Source: Azotobacter chroococcum (GTDB lineage Bacteria > Pseudomonadota > Gammaproteobacteria > Pseudomonadales > Pseudomonadaceae). Taken from it: DNA of 64,000 bases. The DNA lies in NCBI RefSeq assembly GCF_004339665.1, contig NZ_SMMU01000003.1, positions 212,425-276,424 on the forward strand, read 5' to 3'. The notes under the pieces were generated by a model. The model did not search any database, was not told where the DNA came from, and worked only from the letters and a program-made list of their open reading frames with translations. Shown here piece after piece: positions 45,049-58,447 of this stretch; positions within the stretch are counted from its first letter, which is position 1, and the number at the start of each line of letters is the position of its first letter. The position numbers and the translations under genes are program-made.

Positions 45049-45057
45049 TGCTATTAT
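45049..45057 (+). promoter_or_regulatory. Extended -10 promoter candidate for lpxC
   Basis: TGCTATTAT is an extended -10 element (TGn plus TATTAT) lying 47 bases before the lpxC ATG in an AT-rich part of the ftsZ-lpxC gap. The -35 region at the proper spacing (TGTCCA) is weak, as is common with extended -10 promoters. Confidence 0.45.
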
Positions 45058-45073
45058 TTCTGCTGTTTATTGA

Positions 45074-46015
<942 letters not shown>

Positions 46016-46050
46016 ACCTGGCGTTTTTTCCCTTTTTCCTTTTCCTTATC

Positions 46051-46078
46051 AAGGCCACCTGCCGGTGGCCTTTCTTTT
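46051..46078 (+). terminator. Intrinsic terminator after lpxC
   Basis: AAGGCCACC (46051-46059), loop TGCC, GGTGGCCTT (46064-46072), then TTCTTTT. A pyrimidine-rich, T-heavy stretch precedes the stem. Confidence 0.85.
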
Positions 46079-46080
46079 GG

Positions 46081-46533
46081 CTACTCGGGCTGGGCATGCC
46101 GGGCCAGCCGCTCCAGGGCGGCGCGGAGCCTGGGGTCGTCGATGCCTTCGGCGGCAGTCTGGATGCTTTCAGCAGCGGCCGGGGACAGCTTGATCGTGCG
46201 GCTGGATGAGGACCCCGTCTGCATGGGCGGCTGCACCTTGAAGAGAATCCTGGTCAGCCCCCGGAACGCCTCCAAGGTCAGCAACTGACGCTGCAGGCGG
46301 CGTTGCTGGTAGCGCAGCCGGGTGGCCCACTGGCTGTCGGTGACGATCAGCAGCAGGCAGCCTTCGCGCCACGAGGCCACATGGCAATGCCCGCGTGCGG
46401 CAGGTTGCAGCTGGCTGTCGAGCAGCCGCTGCAGCTGGGCCAGCTGTTGTGCCTGACTGAACAGTGACTTGAGTGGCTTGGCCTGGCGCAACAGCGCGGC
46501 AGGGGCCTGGGCCGGCAAGGGGCGAAAGGTCAT
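46081..46533 (-). CDS. dciA: DciA-like (DUF721) replicative-helicase operator
   Basis: DciA is the DUF721 protein that helps load the replicative helicase DnaB in bacteria lacking DnaC. From ATG 46533 (MTFRPLPAQAPAALLRQAKPL) the product is 150 residues. The DUF721 core is about residues 15-95 and contains LQPAARGHCHVASWREGCLLLIVTDSQWATRLRYQQRRLQRQL. A less conserved tail follows. The open frame reaches 46629 without good reason for a longer start. It lies between lpxC (convergent) and secA (divergent), the usual site for this gene. Confidence 0.82.
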   Translation of the reverse strand: MTFRPLPAQAPAALLRQAKPLKSLFSQAQQLAQLQRLLDSQLQPAARGHCHVASWREGCLLLIVTDSQWATRLRYQQRRLQRQLLTLEAFRGLTRILFKVQPPMQTGSSSSRTIKLSPAAAESIQTAAEGIDDPRLRAALERLARHAQPE

Positions 46534-46798
46534 GGTGGTTGGCCTGAGGCTGCGGATGCCCATGGTAGCAGATCCCATACCTCCTCCGGTCCGGCTCCGG
46601 GAGTTGATGGTCATGCTTGCGCCCAGCATGCGGCCCTTGGCATTTTTGGCGTGTGGCCGATCCTATGCTGCATGATGCCGCTTTTCTTGCCGGGCGGGTT
46701 TACGAGTAGAATGCCCCTTTTCCCATTGCGGCCGTCTTCGGCTGCCGGGTCGGCCCCGTGCCCGCTCTCCATTCATATGTGAGGAAGAACCTGTCGAT

Positions 46799-49543
<2,745 letters not shown>

Positions 49544-49601
49544 AGTTGTCAGGCTGCGTTTCGACGCAGCAGGTTCGGAATGCGCAAAGCCGCGTCCGCA
49601 G

Positions 49602-49635
49602 CGCCGCGCCCGGTCGGACCGGGCGCGGCGTTTTT
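49602..49635 (+). terminator. Intrinsic terminator after secA
   Basis: A perfect 13-base GC-rich stem (49602-49614 with 49618-49630, CGCCGCGCCCGGT / ACCGGGCGCGGCG) closes on CGG and is followed by TTTTT. Confidence 0.93.
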
Positions 49636-49696
49636 CCGCCCGTTCCCCGTACCCCCGGTACGCTCACTCAACAGAATCTATACGAAGGAGCCCTTC

Positions 49697-50914
49697 ATGG
49701 CTGTCGGTCTTGGCCCTCTGCCCATCCTGCACCCGGTCCCCGGTTTCGAACTCGGCATCGCCTCCGCCGGCATCAAGCGCCCCGGGCGCAAGGATGTGGT
49801 GGTGATGCGCTGTGCCGAAGGCTCCACGGTTGCCGGGGTGTTCACCCTCAATGCCTTCTGCGCGGCGCCGGTGATCCTCGCCAAACAGCGCGTGCAGGGC
49901 ACCGTGCGTTACCTGCTGACCAATACCGGCAACGCCAACGCCGGCACCGGCGAACCAGGCCTGCAGGCTGCCGCACATACCTGTGCCCGCCTGGCCGAGC
50001 TGGCCGGGGTCGATGAAGGGGCGGTGCTGCCGTTTTCCACCGGGGTGATTGGCGAGCCGCTGCCGGTGGAGAAGATCGAGGCCGCGCTACCGGCCGCTCT
50101 GGCCGATCTCAAGGTCGACAACTGGGCGGTCGCCGCCGAAGCCATCATGACCACTGACACCCTGCCCAAGGGCGCCAGCCGGCAGTTCGTGCATGACGGG
50201 GTGACCGTCACCGTCACCGGCATCTCGAAGGGCGCCGGGATGATCCGTCCGAACATGGCCACCATGCTCGGCTACATCGCTACCGATGCCAGGGTCGCCC
50301 AGCCGGTGCTGCAGGACCTGTTGCGCGATGCGGCGAACAAGTCCTTCAACCGCATCACCATCGACGGCGATACCTCCACCAACGACTGCTGCATGCTGGT
50401 CGCCACCGGCCAGGCGGCGCTGCCGGAAATCCGCGAAGCGAAGGGCGAGCTGTTCGCCAAGCTGAAGCAGGCGGTGTTCGAGGTGAGTATGGAGGTGGCC
50501 CAGGCCATCGTCCGCGACGGCGAAGGCGCGACCAAATTCGTCACCGTGCAGGTCAACGGCGGTGCCACCCATCAGGAGTGTCTGGACGTTGGCTACGCCG
50601 TGGCCCACTCGCCGCTGATCAAGACTGCGCTGTTTGCCTCCGACCCGAACTGGGGGCGCATCCTCGCCGCCGTCGGCCGCGCCGGTGTGCCGCAGCTCGA
50701 CGTGAGCCGGATCGACGTCTTCCTCGGCGAGGTCTGCATCGCCAGGCAGGGCGGCCGTGCACCGACCTACACCGAGGAGCAGGGCGCCGCGGTGATGGCC
50801 GAGGCGGAGATCGGCATCCGCATCGAGCTGGGCCGGGGCGACTGCAGCGAAACCATCTGGACCACCGACCTGTCCCACGAGTACGTGAAGATCAACGCCG
50901 AGTACCGGACGTAA
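49697..50914 (+). CDS. argJ: Bifunctional ornithine acetyltransferase / N-acetylglutamate synthase
   Basis: ArgJ recycles the acetyl group in arginine synthesis, moving it from N-acetylornithine to glutamate. From ATG 49697 ([20 protein letters not shown]), with AAGGAG six bases upstream, the product is 405 residues. The protein self-cleaves before the nucleophilic Thr at about residue 189 in [16 protein letters not shown]. Substrate-binding [22 protein letters not shown] and the end [17 protein letters not shown] match the family. An upstream frame to 49580 reads through the secA terminator and is rejected. Confidence 0.96.
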   Translation: MAVGLGPLPILHPVPGFELGIASAGIKRPGRKDVVVMRCAEGSTVAGVFTLNAFCAAPVILAKQRVQGTVRYLLTNTGNANAGTGEPGLQAAAHTCARLAELAGVDEGAVLPFSTGVIGEPLPVEKIEAALPAALADLKVDNWAVAAEAIMTTDTLPKGASRQFVHDGVTVTVTGISKGAGMIRPNMATMLGYIATDARVAQPVLQDLLRDAANKSFNRITIDGDTSTNDCCMLVATGQAALPEIREAKGELFAKLKQAVFEVSMEVAQAIVRDGEGATKFVTVQVNGGATHQECLDVGYAVAHSPLIKTALFASDPNWGRILAAVGRAGVPQLDVSRIDVFLGEVCIARQGGRAPTYTEEQGAAVMAEAEIGIRIELGRGDCSETIWTTDLSHEYVKINAEYRT

Positions 50915-50990
50915 GCGCCGCCTCGCGCCACCGGCTGCGGGCTTCCGGCGGCACTCGCACCGCGAGCGGCCCGCAGCCAAGGAGACTGCC

Positions 50991-51635
50991 ATGTCCTTGA
51001 CCCTGATCATCGGTAACAAGAACTACTCCTCCTGGTCGATGCGCGCCGCCCTAGTGCTGGAGCTGACCGAGGAGCCCTATGCGGAGGTGCGGATTCCCCT
51101 GTATCAGCAGGCGAGTCGCGCCCGCCTGCTGAGCCACTCGCCGACCGGCAAGGTGCCGGTGCTGCTGACCGAGGAGGGACCGATCTGGGACTCCCTGGCA
51201 ATCGCCGAGTACCTGGCCGAAACCTACGGCGAGTGCCATCTCTGGCCACGCGGCGAATATGCGCGGGCAGTGGCGCGCTCGGTGTGTGCCGAGATGCACA
51301 GCGGCTTTGCCGCGCTGCGCAGCCACCTGCCGATGGACCTCAGGCGCCGCCCGAAACCGCTGGCACTGCCGCTGCCGGCTACCGTGCAGGAGGATATCGG
51401 CCGCATCTGCGCGCTCTGGGCCGATTGCCGGCAGCGCTTCGGTGCGGACGGAGCCTTCCTGTTCGGCCATGCCGGCATCGCCGACGCCTTCTATGCGCCG
51501 GTGGCGGCGCGGCTGCGCGGCTATGCGGTGGCCCTGCCGGAGCCGGCGGCGGCCTACGTGGAAACCCTCTACCAGTGGCCAGCCTTCCAGCGCTGGTACC
51601 AGGCGGCCCTGCAGGAAACGGAGACGATCGAATGA
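50991..51635 (+). CDS. Glutathione S-transferase family protein
   Basis: This is a 214-residue cytosolic GST. The N-terminal thioredoxin-like domain (residues 1-80) has NKNYSSWSMRAALVLELTE, where the Ser/Tyr cluster is the likely catalytic site, and GKVPVLLTEEGPIWDSLAIAEYLAE, the glutathione-binding cis-Pro and Glu-Ser-like region. A helical C-terminal domain includes FLFGHAGIADAFYAPVAARL. Substrate is unknown. AAGGAG precedes the ATG, and the stop overlaps the next gene by four bases (ATGA). Confidence 0.88.
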   Translation: MSLTLIIGNKNYSSWSMRAALVLELTEEPYAEVRIPLYQQASRARLLSHSPTGKVPVLLTEEGPIWDSLAIAEYLAETYGECHLWPRGEYARAVARSVCAEMHSGFAALRSHLPMDLRRRPKPLALPLPATVQEDIGRICALWADCRQRFGADGAFLFGHAGIADAFYAPVAARLRGYAVALPEPAAAYVETLYQWPAFQRWYQAALQETETIE

Positions 51636-52573
51636 AGCGTGTGCATGTCGCGGCGGCAGTGATTCGCGGTGCCAACGGCCGGGTCCTGCTCGCCAGGCGC
51701 CCCGAGGACAAGCATCAGGGCGGCCTCTGGGAGTTCCCCGGCGGCAAGGTCGAGGCGGGGGAGGCGGTCGAGACCGCCCTGGCCCGCGAGCTGGAGGAGG
51801 AGCTGGGCATCCGCGTGGCCGCTGCCAGGCCGCTGATCCAGATACGCCACGACTACCCCGACCAGCGCGTGCTGCTGGATGTCTGGGAGGTTGGCGCTTT
51901 CGCCGGCGAGCCCCACGGTGCCGAAGGCCAGGCGCTGGCCTGGGTCGCCCCGCGGCAGCTGCCGGAATATGAGTTTCCTGCCGCCAACTATCCGATCGTC
52001 GCCGCTGCCCGGCTGCCCGAGCGCTACCTGATCACGCCGGACAATCTCCCTTCGCAGGCGCTGCTGCAGGGCCTGCGAACCGCCCTCGAAGGAGGTGTCC
52101 GCCTGGTCCAGCTGCGCGCGCCGAATATGTACGATCCCGAATACCGCGATATGGCAGTCGATGTGCAGGGGCTTTGCGCCGGACGGGCACAGCTGATGCT
52201 CAAGGGGCCGCTGGAGTGGCTCGGCGATTTCCCGGCCGCCGGCTGGCACCTGACCGCCCGCCAGCTGCGCGAATACGCCGCCAACGGCCGACCCTTCCCG
52301 GCCGAGCGCTGGCTGGCGGCCTCCTGCCACGATGCTGAGGAACTGGCCCTGGCCGCGCGGATGGGCGTGGACTTCGTCACCCTGTCGCCGATCGAGGCCA
52401 CCCGCAGTCATCCCGAAGTCCGGCCCCTGGGCTGGGAGCAGGCAGCCGAACTGCTGCAGGACTTCGACCGCCCGGCCTTTCTGCTCGGTGGACTCGACAG
52501 CCAGCATTTGATGCGTGCCTGGCAGGCCGGTGCCCAGGGCATCGCCGGCATCCGTGGGCTCTGGCCGGACTGA
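51632..52573 (+). CDS. mutT: MutT-type Nudix hydrolase fused to a ThiE-like domain
   Basis: This is a two-domain protein of 313 residues. Residues 1 to about 128 are a Nudix hydrolase resembling MutT, which removes oxidised dGTP, with the Nudix box GKVEAGEAVETALARELEEELGI at about residues 38-60. Residues from about 130 (LPERYLITPDN) resemble thiamine-phosphate synthase (TIM barrel: GVRLVQLRAPNM, AAGWHLTARQL, LAASCHDAEELALAARMGVDFVTLSPIEATRSHP, FLLGGLDSQHLMRA, GIAGIRGLW). The ThiE active-site set does not look complete, so the second domain's activity is uncertain. The fusion is known in pseudomonads. Confidence 0.88.
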   Translation: MKRVHVAAAVIRGANGRVLLARRPEDKHQGGLWEFPGGKVEAGEAVETALARELEEELGIRVAAARPLIQIRHDYPDQRVLLDVWEVGAFAGEPHGAEGQALAWVAPRQLPEYEFPAANYPIVAAARLPERYLITPDNLPSQALLQGLRTALEGGVRLVQLRAPNMYDPEYRDMAVDVQGLCAGRAQLMLKGPLEWLGDFPAAGWHLTARQLREYAANGRPFPAERWLAASCHDAEELALAARMGVDFVTLSPIEATRSHPEVRPLGWEQAAELLQDFDRPAFLLGGLDSQHLMRAWQAGAQGIAGIRGLWPD

Positions 52574-53152
52574 TCAGGCGGGCGGATTGGCTGCCCGCCA
52601 GAGGATCTCTGCCCGGCCCTGACGGCGTGCGAGCAGCCGCGTGGCGACGAACAGCAGGTCGGAGAGCCGGTTGAGATAGGCGAGGAGTTCCGGGCGCAGT
52701 GCCTCGACGGTATTCAGCTGCTGGCAGCGCCGCTCGGCGTTGCGGGCCTGGCTGCGGCAGACATGGGCCTGAGCGATCAACCGCGAGCCCCCGGGCAGGA
52801 TGAAGTCCTGCAGGGGCCCCAGCTCGGCGTTCCAGTGGTCGATGGCGGCCTCCAGGCGAGCGATCTCGCGCGCCTCGAGCGCCTGGTAGGCGGGCATCGC
52901 CAGTTCGCCGCCGAGATCGAACAGGCGGTGCTGGCAGGGCGCCAGGATTTCGCTCAGCTCACCAAGGCCCGGCCAACGCCCCTGCTGCTCGTCCAGCTCG
53001 GCGAGCAGCAGGCCGAGCTGGCTGTTCAGGCTGTCGACCTCGCCCATGGCCTCTATCCGGGGATGATCCTTGGGTACCCGGCGGCCATCGGCCAGGCCGG
53101 TTTCACCGGCATCGCCGGTGCGCGTGTAGATCTTCGAGAGTCGGTTGCCCAT
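52574..53152 (-). CDS. Cob(I)alamin adenosyltransferase, PduO type
   Basis: This ATP:corrinoid adenosyltransferase of the PduO family makes adenosylcobalamin. The 192-residue product begins with the ATP-binding loop KIYTRTGDAGETGLADGRRVPKDHPRIEAMGEVDSLNS. It continues with DFILPGGSRLIAQAHVCRSQARNAERR, whose Arg and Glu residues line the active site, and LLAYLNRLSDLLFVATR. Its stop abuts the mutT stop exactly (TGA and TCA adjacent), so the two genes are convergent with no gap. The histidine-kinase gene lies 21 bases upstream on the same strand. Confidence 0.9.
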   Translation of the reverse strand: MGNRLSKIYTRTGDAGETGLADGRRVPKDHPRIEAMGEVDSLNSQLGLLLAELDEQQGRWPGLGELSEILAPCQHRLFDLGGELAMPAYQALEAREIARLEAAIDHWNAELGPLQDFILPGGSRLIAQAHVCRSQARNAERRCQQLNTVEALRPELLAYLNRLSDLLFVATRLLARRQGRAEILWRAANPPA

Positions 53153-53173
53153 ATCTGTCTCTGTCTGGCGGGC

Positions 53174-55198
53174 TCAGAGCTCGGCACCTTCCGGCGTTTC
53201 GGCCAGTTGCAGGCGCAGGGTGAAGCTGCTGCCCTGGCCGGGCCGCGACTGCACCTCCATCCGTCCCTTGTGGTTGTTGGTGATGATGAAATAGGACACC
53301 GACAGGCCGAGGCCGGTGCCCTGGCCGACTTCCTTGGTGGTGAAGAACGGCTCGAATATGCGCTTGCGCACGGTTTCGGGGATACCGATGCCGTTGTCCT
53401 CGATGATGATCTCCGCCCAGGGCGAATTGAGTCGGGTGCGCAGGACGATGCGCCCGGGTGGGCCGCTCTGGCGCTGGTGGATCGACTGGGCGGCGTTCTT
53501 CAGCAGGTTGAGCAGCACCTGTTCTAGTTCGTTGGCGATGACCAGCGCCGGACCGAGGTTCGGGTCGAAATCGCGCTGAATGCGGATGTTCTTGAAGTCG
53601 AAGCTCTCCGCCGGAGCGAAGTCGTTACCGGCGATTTCCAGGACCTGGTCGATCAGCGGCGGGAGCAGGGTGGGGGTCAGTTGCCGGTCGCTGCGCCGGC
53701 TGAAACTGAGCATGTGGCTGACGATCTTCGCCGCGCGGGTTCCGGCCTGCTGGATGCCGTCGAGCAACTGCGGCACCTCGCGCCGCTCCAGGTAGTCGTT
53801 CACTGCAGCCAGCGAAAGGCCGCATTCCTCGGCCTGTTCGAGGTTTTTCGGCAGCTCCGCTGACAGGCGCCGGCGGATGTTCTGCACATTGTGCAGGATG
53901 GCCCCCAGCGGGTTGTTGATCTCGTGGGCCATGCCGGCGGCGAGGCCGCCGACCGACAGCATCTTCTCCGACTGCACCATCATCTCCTCCATGGACAGGC
54001 GCTGGGTGATGTCGTCGATGCGGATCACCACGCCGCGCCCGCCGCCGCCCATCAGCGGGTAGAAAGTCAGTGCGTAGTGGCGGGGCTCGTCGTTGCGCAT
54101 CCAGGTGACGCGCTCGATCTTCTCCACGTGGTGCCGCTCGACAGTGTGGCGGAGCTGGTTGAGGAACGGCTGCAGCGGCGGGAAGGCGAGGAAGATCGGC
54201 TGGTTCAGGGCCTCGTGCAGGGGCGTTCCCGACAGGCTGCTGGCCTCCTGGTTCCACTGGGTGACGTAGAGCTGTTCGTCGAGGGCGATCAGCGCCGAGG
54301 GCATGGAGTCGATGATGCTGTTGAGGTAGTTCTGGAAGCCGGTGAGCTTTTTCTCGATCTTGCTGCGTACCTGGACTTCCAGCTCCAGCTTGCGGTTGAA
54401 GCGGCGGGTTTCCTCGGTCAGGCTCTGAGCCTGGTCGAAGGCGCTCTGCGCCTCGTCGCGGGCACGCTTGAGCTGATGCTCGCGAGCCTCGATGCGCGAC
54501 AGCATGGTGTTGAAGGCGTCGGCCAGGTTGCCGATCTCGTCCTGGTTGCCGCGCTTGGCGCGCAGCGAATAGTTCTCCTCGAGGGTGACCCGGCGCGACA
54601 GTTCCTCCAGCTTGCGGATCGGCCGGGTGACCAGTCGGCGAATCTGCCGGGCCACCAGCATCCACAGCAGCACGCTGAAGGCGAGGATCAGCAGGCTGGC
54701 GCTGAGAGTGCCGGTATAGAAGGCTCCCGGCAACTCGCTGGAGGCGACCAGCAGCAGATGGCCGGGGAGCTGTCCCGGTTGCGGCAGCTCGATCAGCTGG
54801 GTGACGCGGAATTCGAGCAGCCGCCAGGCCCGCACTTTGTCGACATGCTCCGGCAGCTGCAGCCTGTCGCCCCGCTGCAGCTGGGCGAGCAGCCGTCCGT
54901 CGTGGCCATACAGGGCGGCGCTGCGCAGCGGTGCATAGGACTCCAGGCGTTGCAGCACCTCCCGGGCCGCCTCCGGCGAGGCGAGGGCCTGGTGGGCAAG
55001 CGGCGGGCTGGCGATCAGTTGGCCGAGGCTGCCGAGTGCCTGGGGCGTCATGCTCTGCTGGGAGATCCAGTAGGCGGCGCTGATGAAAGCCAGGTTGGCC
55101 AGCAGCAGCACGGCAGCGAGCAGGATCACCAGAGCCGCCAGGAGCTTGCGGCCGACCGGCAGATTTTCGAGGCGCTGGCGCAGACCCATGGGCATCAC
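53174..55198 (-). CDS. Membrane sensor histidine kinase with HAMP and PAS domains
   Basis: This is a 674-residue hybrid-free sensor kinase. Membrane helices lie at about 18-43 and 165-184 and enclose a periplasmic sensing domain of about 120 residues. Next come HAMP (about 185-240), a coiled coil with TEETRRFNRKLELEVQVRSK, and a PAS domain (about 285-400). The phosphoacceptor His is near residue 425 in AAGMAHEINNPLGAILHNVQN. The ATPase domain has N-box LLNLLKNAAQSIH, G1 EDNGIGI, and FEPFFTTKEVGQGTGLGLSVS. The class resembles NtrB/DctB-type kinases. No response regulator is next to it, so the partner is unknown. Confidence 0.92.
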   Translation of the reverse strand: MMPMGLRQRLENLPVGRKLLAALVILLAAVLLLANLAFISAAYWISQQSMTPQALGSLGQLIASPPLAHQALASPEAAREVLQRLESYAPLRSAALYGHDGRLLAQLQRGDRLQLPEHVDKVRAWRLLEFRVTQLIELPQPGQLPGHLLLVASSELPGAFYTGTLSASLLILAFSVLLWMLVARQIRRLVTRPIRKLEELSRRVTLEENYSLRAKRGNQDEIGNLADAFNTMLSRIEAREHQLKRARDEAQSAFDQAQSLTEETRRFNRKLELEVQVRSKIEKKLTGFQNYLNSIIDSMPSALIALDEQLYVTQWNQEASSLSGTPLHEALNQPIFLAFPPLQPFLNQLRHTVERHHVEKIERVTWMRNDEPRHYALTFYPLMGGGGRGVVIRIDDITQRLSMEEMMVQSEKMLSVGGLAAGMAHEINNPLGAILHNVQNIRRRLSAELPKNLEQAEECGLSLAAVNDYLERREVPQLLDGIQQAGTRAAKIVSHMLSFSRRSDRQLTPTLLPPLIDQVLEIAGNDFAPAESFDFKNIRIQRDFDPNLGPALVIANELEQVLLNLLKNAAQSIHQRQSGPPGRIVLRTRLNSPWAEIIIEDNGIGIPETVRKRIFEPFFTTKEVGQGTGLGLSVSYFIITNNHKGRMEVQSRPGQGSSFTLRLQLAETPEGAEL

Positions 55199-55234
55199 GC
55201 GGCGGGGGAAGGAGTGGGCAGGGTAGCGCGGGCC

Positions 55235-56257
<1,023 letters not shown>

Positions 56258-56335
56258 TTATAATGACTGGTCATTTCAACCGTCAAGCCAGGCGCCCGCT
56301 GCGATGTCGGCCGCGCCCCCAACTGGAGGAATCCC

Positions 56336-56815
56336 ATGCCCTCGTTCGACGTGGTGTCCGAACTGGACAAGCACGAAGTCACCAATGCCATCGACAATGC
56401 GATCAAGGAGCTGGACCGGCGCTACGACCTGCGCGGCAAAGGCAGCTTCGAGTTCAAGGAGAAGACGGTCACCCTGACCGCCGAGGCCGACTTCCTGCTC
56501 GAGCAGATGATCGAGATCCTCAAGCTGGCCCTGATCAAGCGCAAGATCGATATCCAGTGCCTGGAATACAAGGACCCCTACGCCTCTGGCAAAGTGGTCA
56601 AGCAGGAGGTGGTCCTGCGCGAAGGCATCGACAAGGAGCTGGCGAAGAAGATCGTCGCGCTGATCAAGGACGCCAAGCTCAAGGTGCAGGCGGCGATCCA
56701 GGGCGAGCAGGTGCGCGTCACCGGCAAGAAGCGCGACGACCTGCAGGAGGCCATCGCTCTGCTGCGCACCCAAGAGCTGGGCATGCCGCTGCAGTTCAAC
56801 AACTTCCGCGACTGA
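56336..56815 (+). CDS. yajQ: YajQ-family (DUF520) nucleotide-binding protein
   Basis: YajQ is a 159-residue protein with two ferredoxin-like halves. Members in Xanthomonas and Pseudomonas have been shown to bind cyclic di-GMP and to affect transcription. The sequence is typical: [21 protein letters not shown], a YDLRGK block, [13 protein letters not shown], and the end [22 protein letters not shown] lies six bases before the ATG. It is convergent with ampG, with a GC-rich hairpin between them. Confidence 0.93.
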   Translation: MPSFDVVSELDKHEVTNAIDNAIKELDRRYDLRGKGSFEFKEKTVTLTAEADFLLEQMIEILKLALIKRKIDIQCLEYKDPYASGKVVKQEVVLREGIDKELAKKIVALIKDAKLKVQAAIQGEQVRVTGKKRDDLQEAIALLRTQELGMPLQFNNFRD

Positions 56816-56849
56816 CCCGCTCCGCGCCTCGGGACGCTGTGTCCGATAT

Positions 56850-56880
56850 GCAATCGCCCCGGTCAGGCCGGGGCGATTGC
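56850..56880. terminator. Hairpin between convergent yajQ and ampG
   Basis: A perfect 13-base stem (56850-56862 with 56868-56880, GCAATCGCCCCGG / CCGGGGCGATTGC) has a TCAGG loop. There is no T-run on either side, so it may act as a weak or factor-assisted terminator for both genes. Confidence 0.6.
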
Positions 56881-56899
56881 ATTGTGGGGCGCGCCAGGG

Positions 56900-58447
56900 T
56901 CAGGTCCGTTCGGTCACCGCATCGCCGTCTTCCGAGGGCTCTGGGGCGAGAGGCTGCTGCCGCGACTGCCAGAGAATCAGCAGCAGGGTCGGCACGCCGA
57001 GCAGGGCGGTGAACAGGAAGAACTGGCCGTAGCCGTGCTTTTCCACCAGCACGCCGGAATAGCCGCCGATCAGTCGCGGCAGCAGCAGCATGATCGAGCT
57101 GAGCAGGGCGTACTGGGTGGCGGAGAATTTCAGGCTGGTCAGGCTCGACAGGTAGGCGACGAAGGCCGAGGTCGCCAGGCCGGAGCTGAAGTTGTCGCAG
57201 GAGATGGTCACTACCAGCATTTCCAGGTTGGCACCCATGCTGGTCAGCATCAGGAACAGCAGGTTGGTGGCGGCGGAGGCCACACCGCCAATGAAGAGGA
57301 TCGGCAGGATGCCGAAGCGGACGATCAGCAGGCCGCCGAAGCCGGCGCCGAGCAGGGTCATGATCAGGCCGAACAGCTTGCTGACGCTGGCGATCTGCTC
57401 CTTGCTGAAGCCCTGGTCGATGTAGAACACGTTGGCCATCACGCCGAGCACCGTATCCGACAGGCGGTAGGTGGCGATCAGGCCGAGCAGCAGCAGAGCC
57501 TGCCAGCGGTAGCGCTGGATGAAGTCGCTGATCGGCGTCAGCACCGGCGCCAGGCTGCGCCGACCCATGGCCGACAGGCACAGGGTGGTGAGGATGAGGT
57601 AGAGCAGAAAGCGCAGGAAGGCGCGATCTTCGCCGATCAGCTCGACCACGCCCATCCGGCCCTGCAGCACCAGCAGGATGTCGCTGCTGTAGAGCTGGGT
57701 GAAGGTCGCCGGCACCGAGACCATCAGCACGATCAACACCAGGATCGACAGCATCTGGTGGTTGAAGCTGAAGCGCGCCGCCTCCTGCTGGGTCTGCTGG
57801 GGGACCGCAGGTTCGCGCATCAGCAGGGTGGTGGTCAGGCCGGGCAGCATCAGCAGAGCGAACATCAGGTAGGTGGAACCCCAGGCGGAAGCCTTGTAGA
57901 GCCCGCTGGTGGAGCCGAACCAGTCGGCAAAGTACAGGGCCCCGGCGGTGGCCAGCAGGGCGGATACCCGGTAGCCGGCCATGTAGCTGGCCGCCAGGGC
58001 GGCCTGGCGGGTGCCTTCGGCAATCTCCAGACGATAGGCATCCACCGCGATGTCCTGGGTGGCCGAGGCGAAGGCGACCAGCACGGCCAGGGCAATCAGC
58101 CAGGGCAGGGAGTTCTGCGGATCGCACAGCGCCATCCCGGCCAGCCCCAGGGCGACCAGTACCTGCGACAGCAACAGCCAGGATCGCCGCCGGCCGAGGC
58201 GGCCGAGCAGCGGCAGGCGCCACTGGTCGAGCAAGGGAGCCCACATCCACTTGAAGGCGTAGGCCAGGCCGATCAGGCTGGCATATCCGATGGTCTCGCG
58301 GGCGACCCCGGCTTCGCGCAGCCACACCGACAGGGTGGAAAACACCAGCATGTACGGCAGACCGGCAGCAAAGCCAAGCAGCAGCAGGGCCAAGGTAGCA
58401 GGGCTGGCATAGGCGGCAAGGGCATCGCGCCAGGATTTATGGGACAT
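56900..58447 (-). CDS. ampG: AmpG, muropeptide permease (MFS family)
   Basis: AmpG imports GlcNAc-anhydroMurNAc peptides for cell-wall recycling; in pseudomonads it supplies the signal for AmpR-controlled beta-lactamase. From ATG 58447 (MSHKSWRDALAAYASP) the product is 515 residues with at least twelve membrane helices. The family block GFAAGLPYMLVFSTLSVWLREAGV...TIGYASLIGLAYAFKWMWAPLLDQ is near the N-terminus, and ATQDIAVDAYRLEI is the conserved helix 5 region. The C-terminal tail is short and acidic. The gene overlaps the start-side end of the alkyltransferase-like gene by 11 bases. Confidence 0.93.
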   Translation of the reverse strand: MSHKSWRDALAAYASPATLALLLLGFAAGLPYMLVFSTLSVWLREAGVARETIGYASLIGLAYAFKWMWAPLLDQWRLPLLGRLGRRRSWLLLSQVLVALGLAGMALCDPQNSLPWLIALAVLVAFASATQDIAVDAYRLEIAEGTRQAALAASYMAGYRVSALLATAGALYFADWFGSTSGLYKASAWGSTYLMFALLMLPGLTTTLLMREPAVPQQTQQEAARFSFNHQMLSILVLIVLMVSVPATFTQLYSSDILLVLQGRMGVVELIGEDRAFLRFLLYLILTTLCLSAMGRRSLAPVLTPISDFIQRYRWQALLLLGLIATYRLSDTVLGVMANVFYIDQGFSKEQIASVSKLFGLIMTLLGAGFGGLLIVRFGILPILFIGGVASAATNLLFLMLTSMGANLEMLVVTISCDNFSSGLATSAFVAYLSSLTSLKFSATQYALLSSIMLLLPRLIGGYSGVLVEKHGYGQFFLFTALLGVPTLLLILWQSRQQPLAPEPSEDGDAVTERT

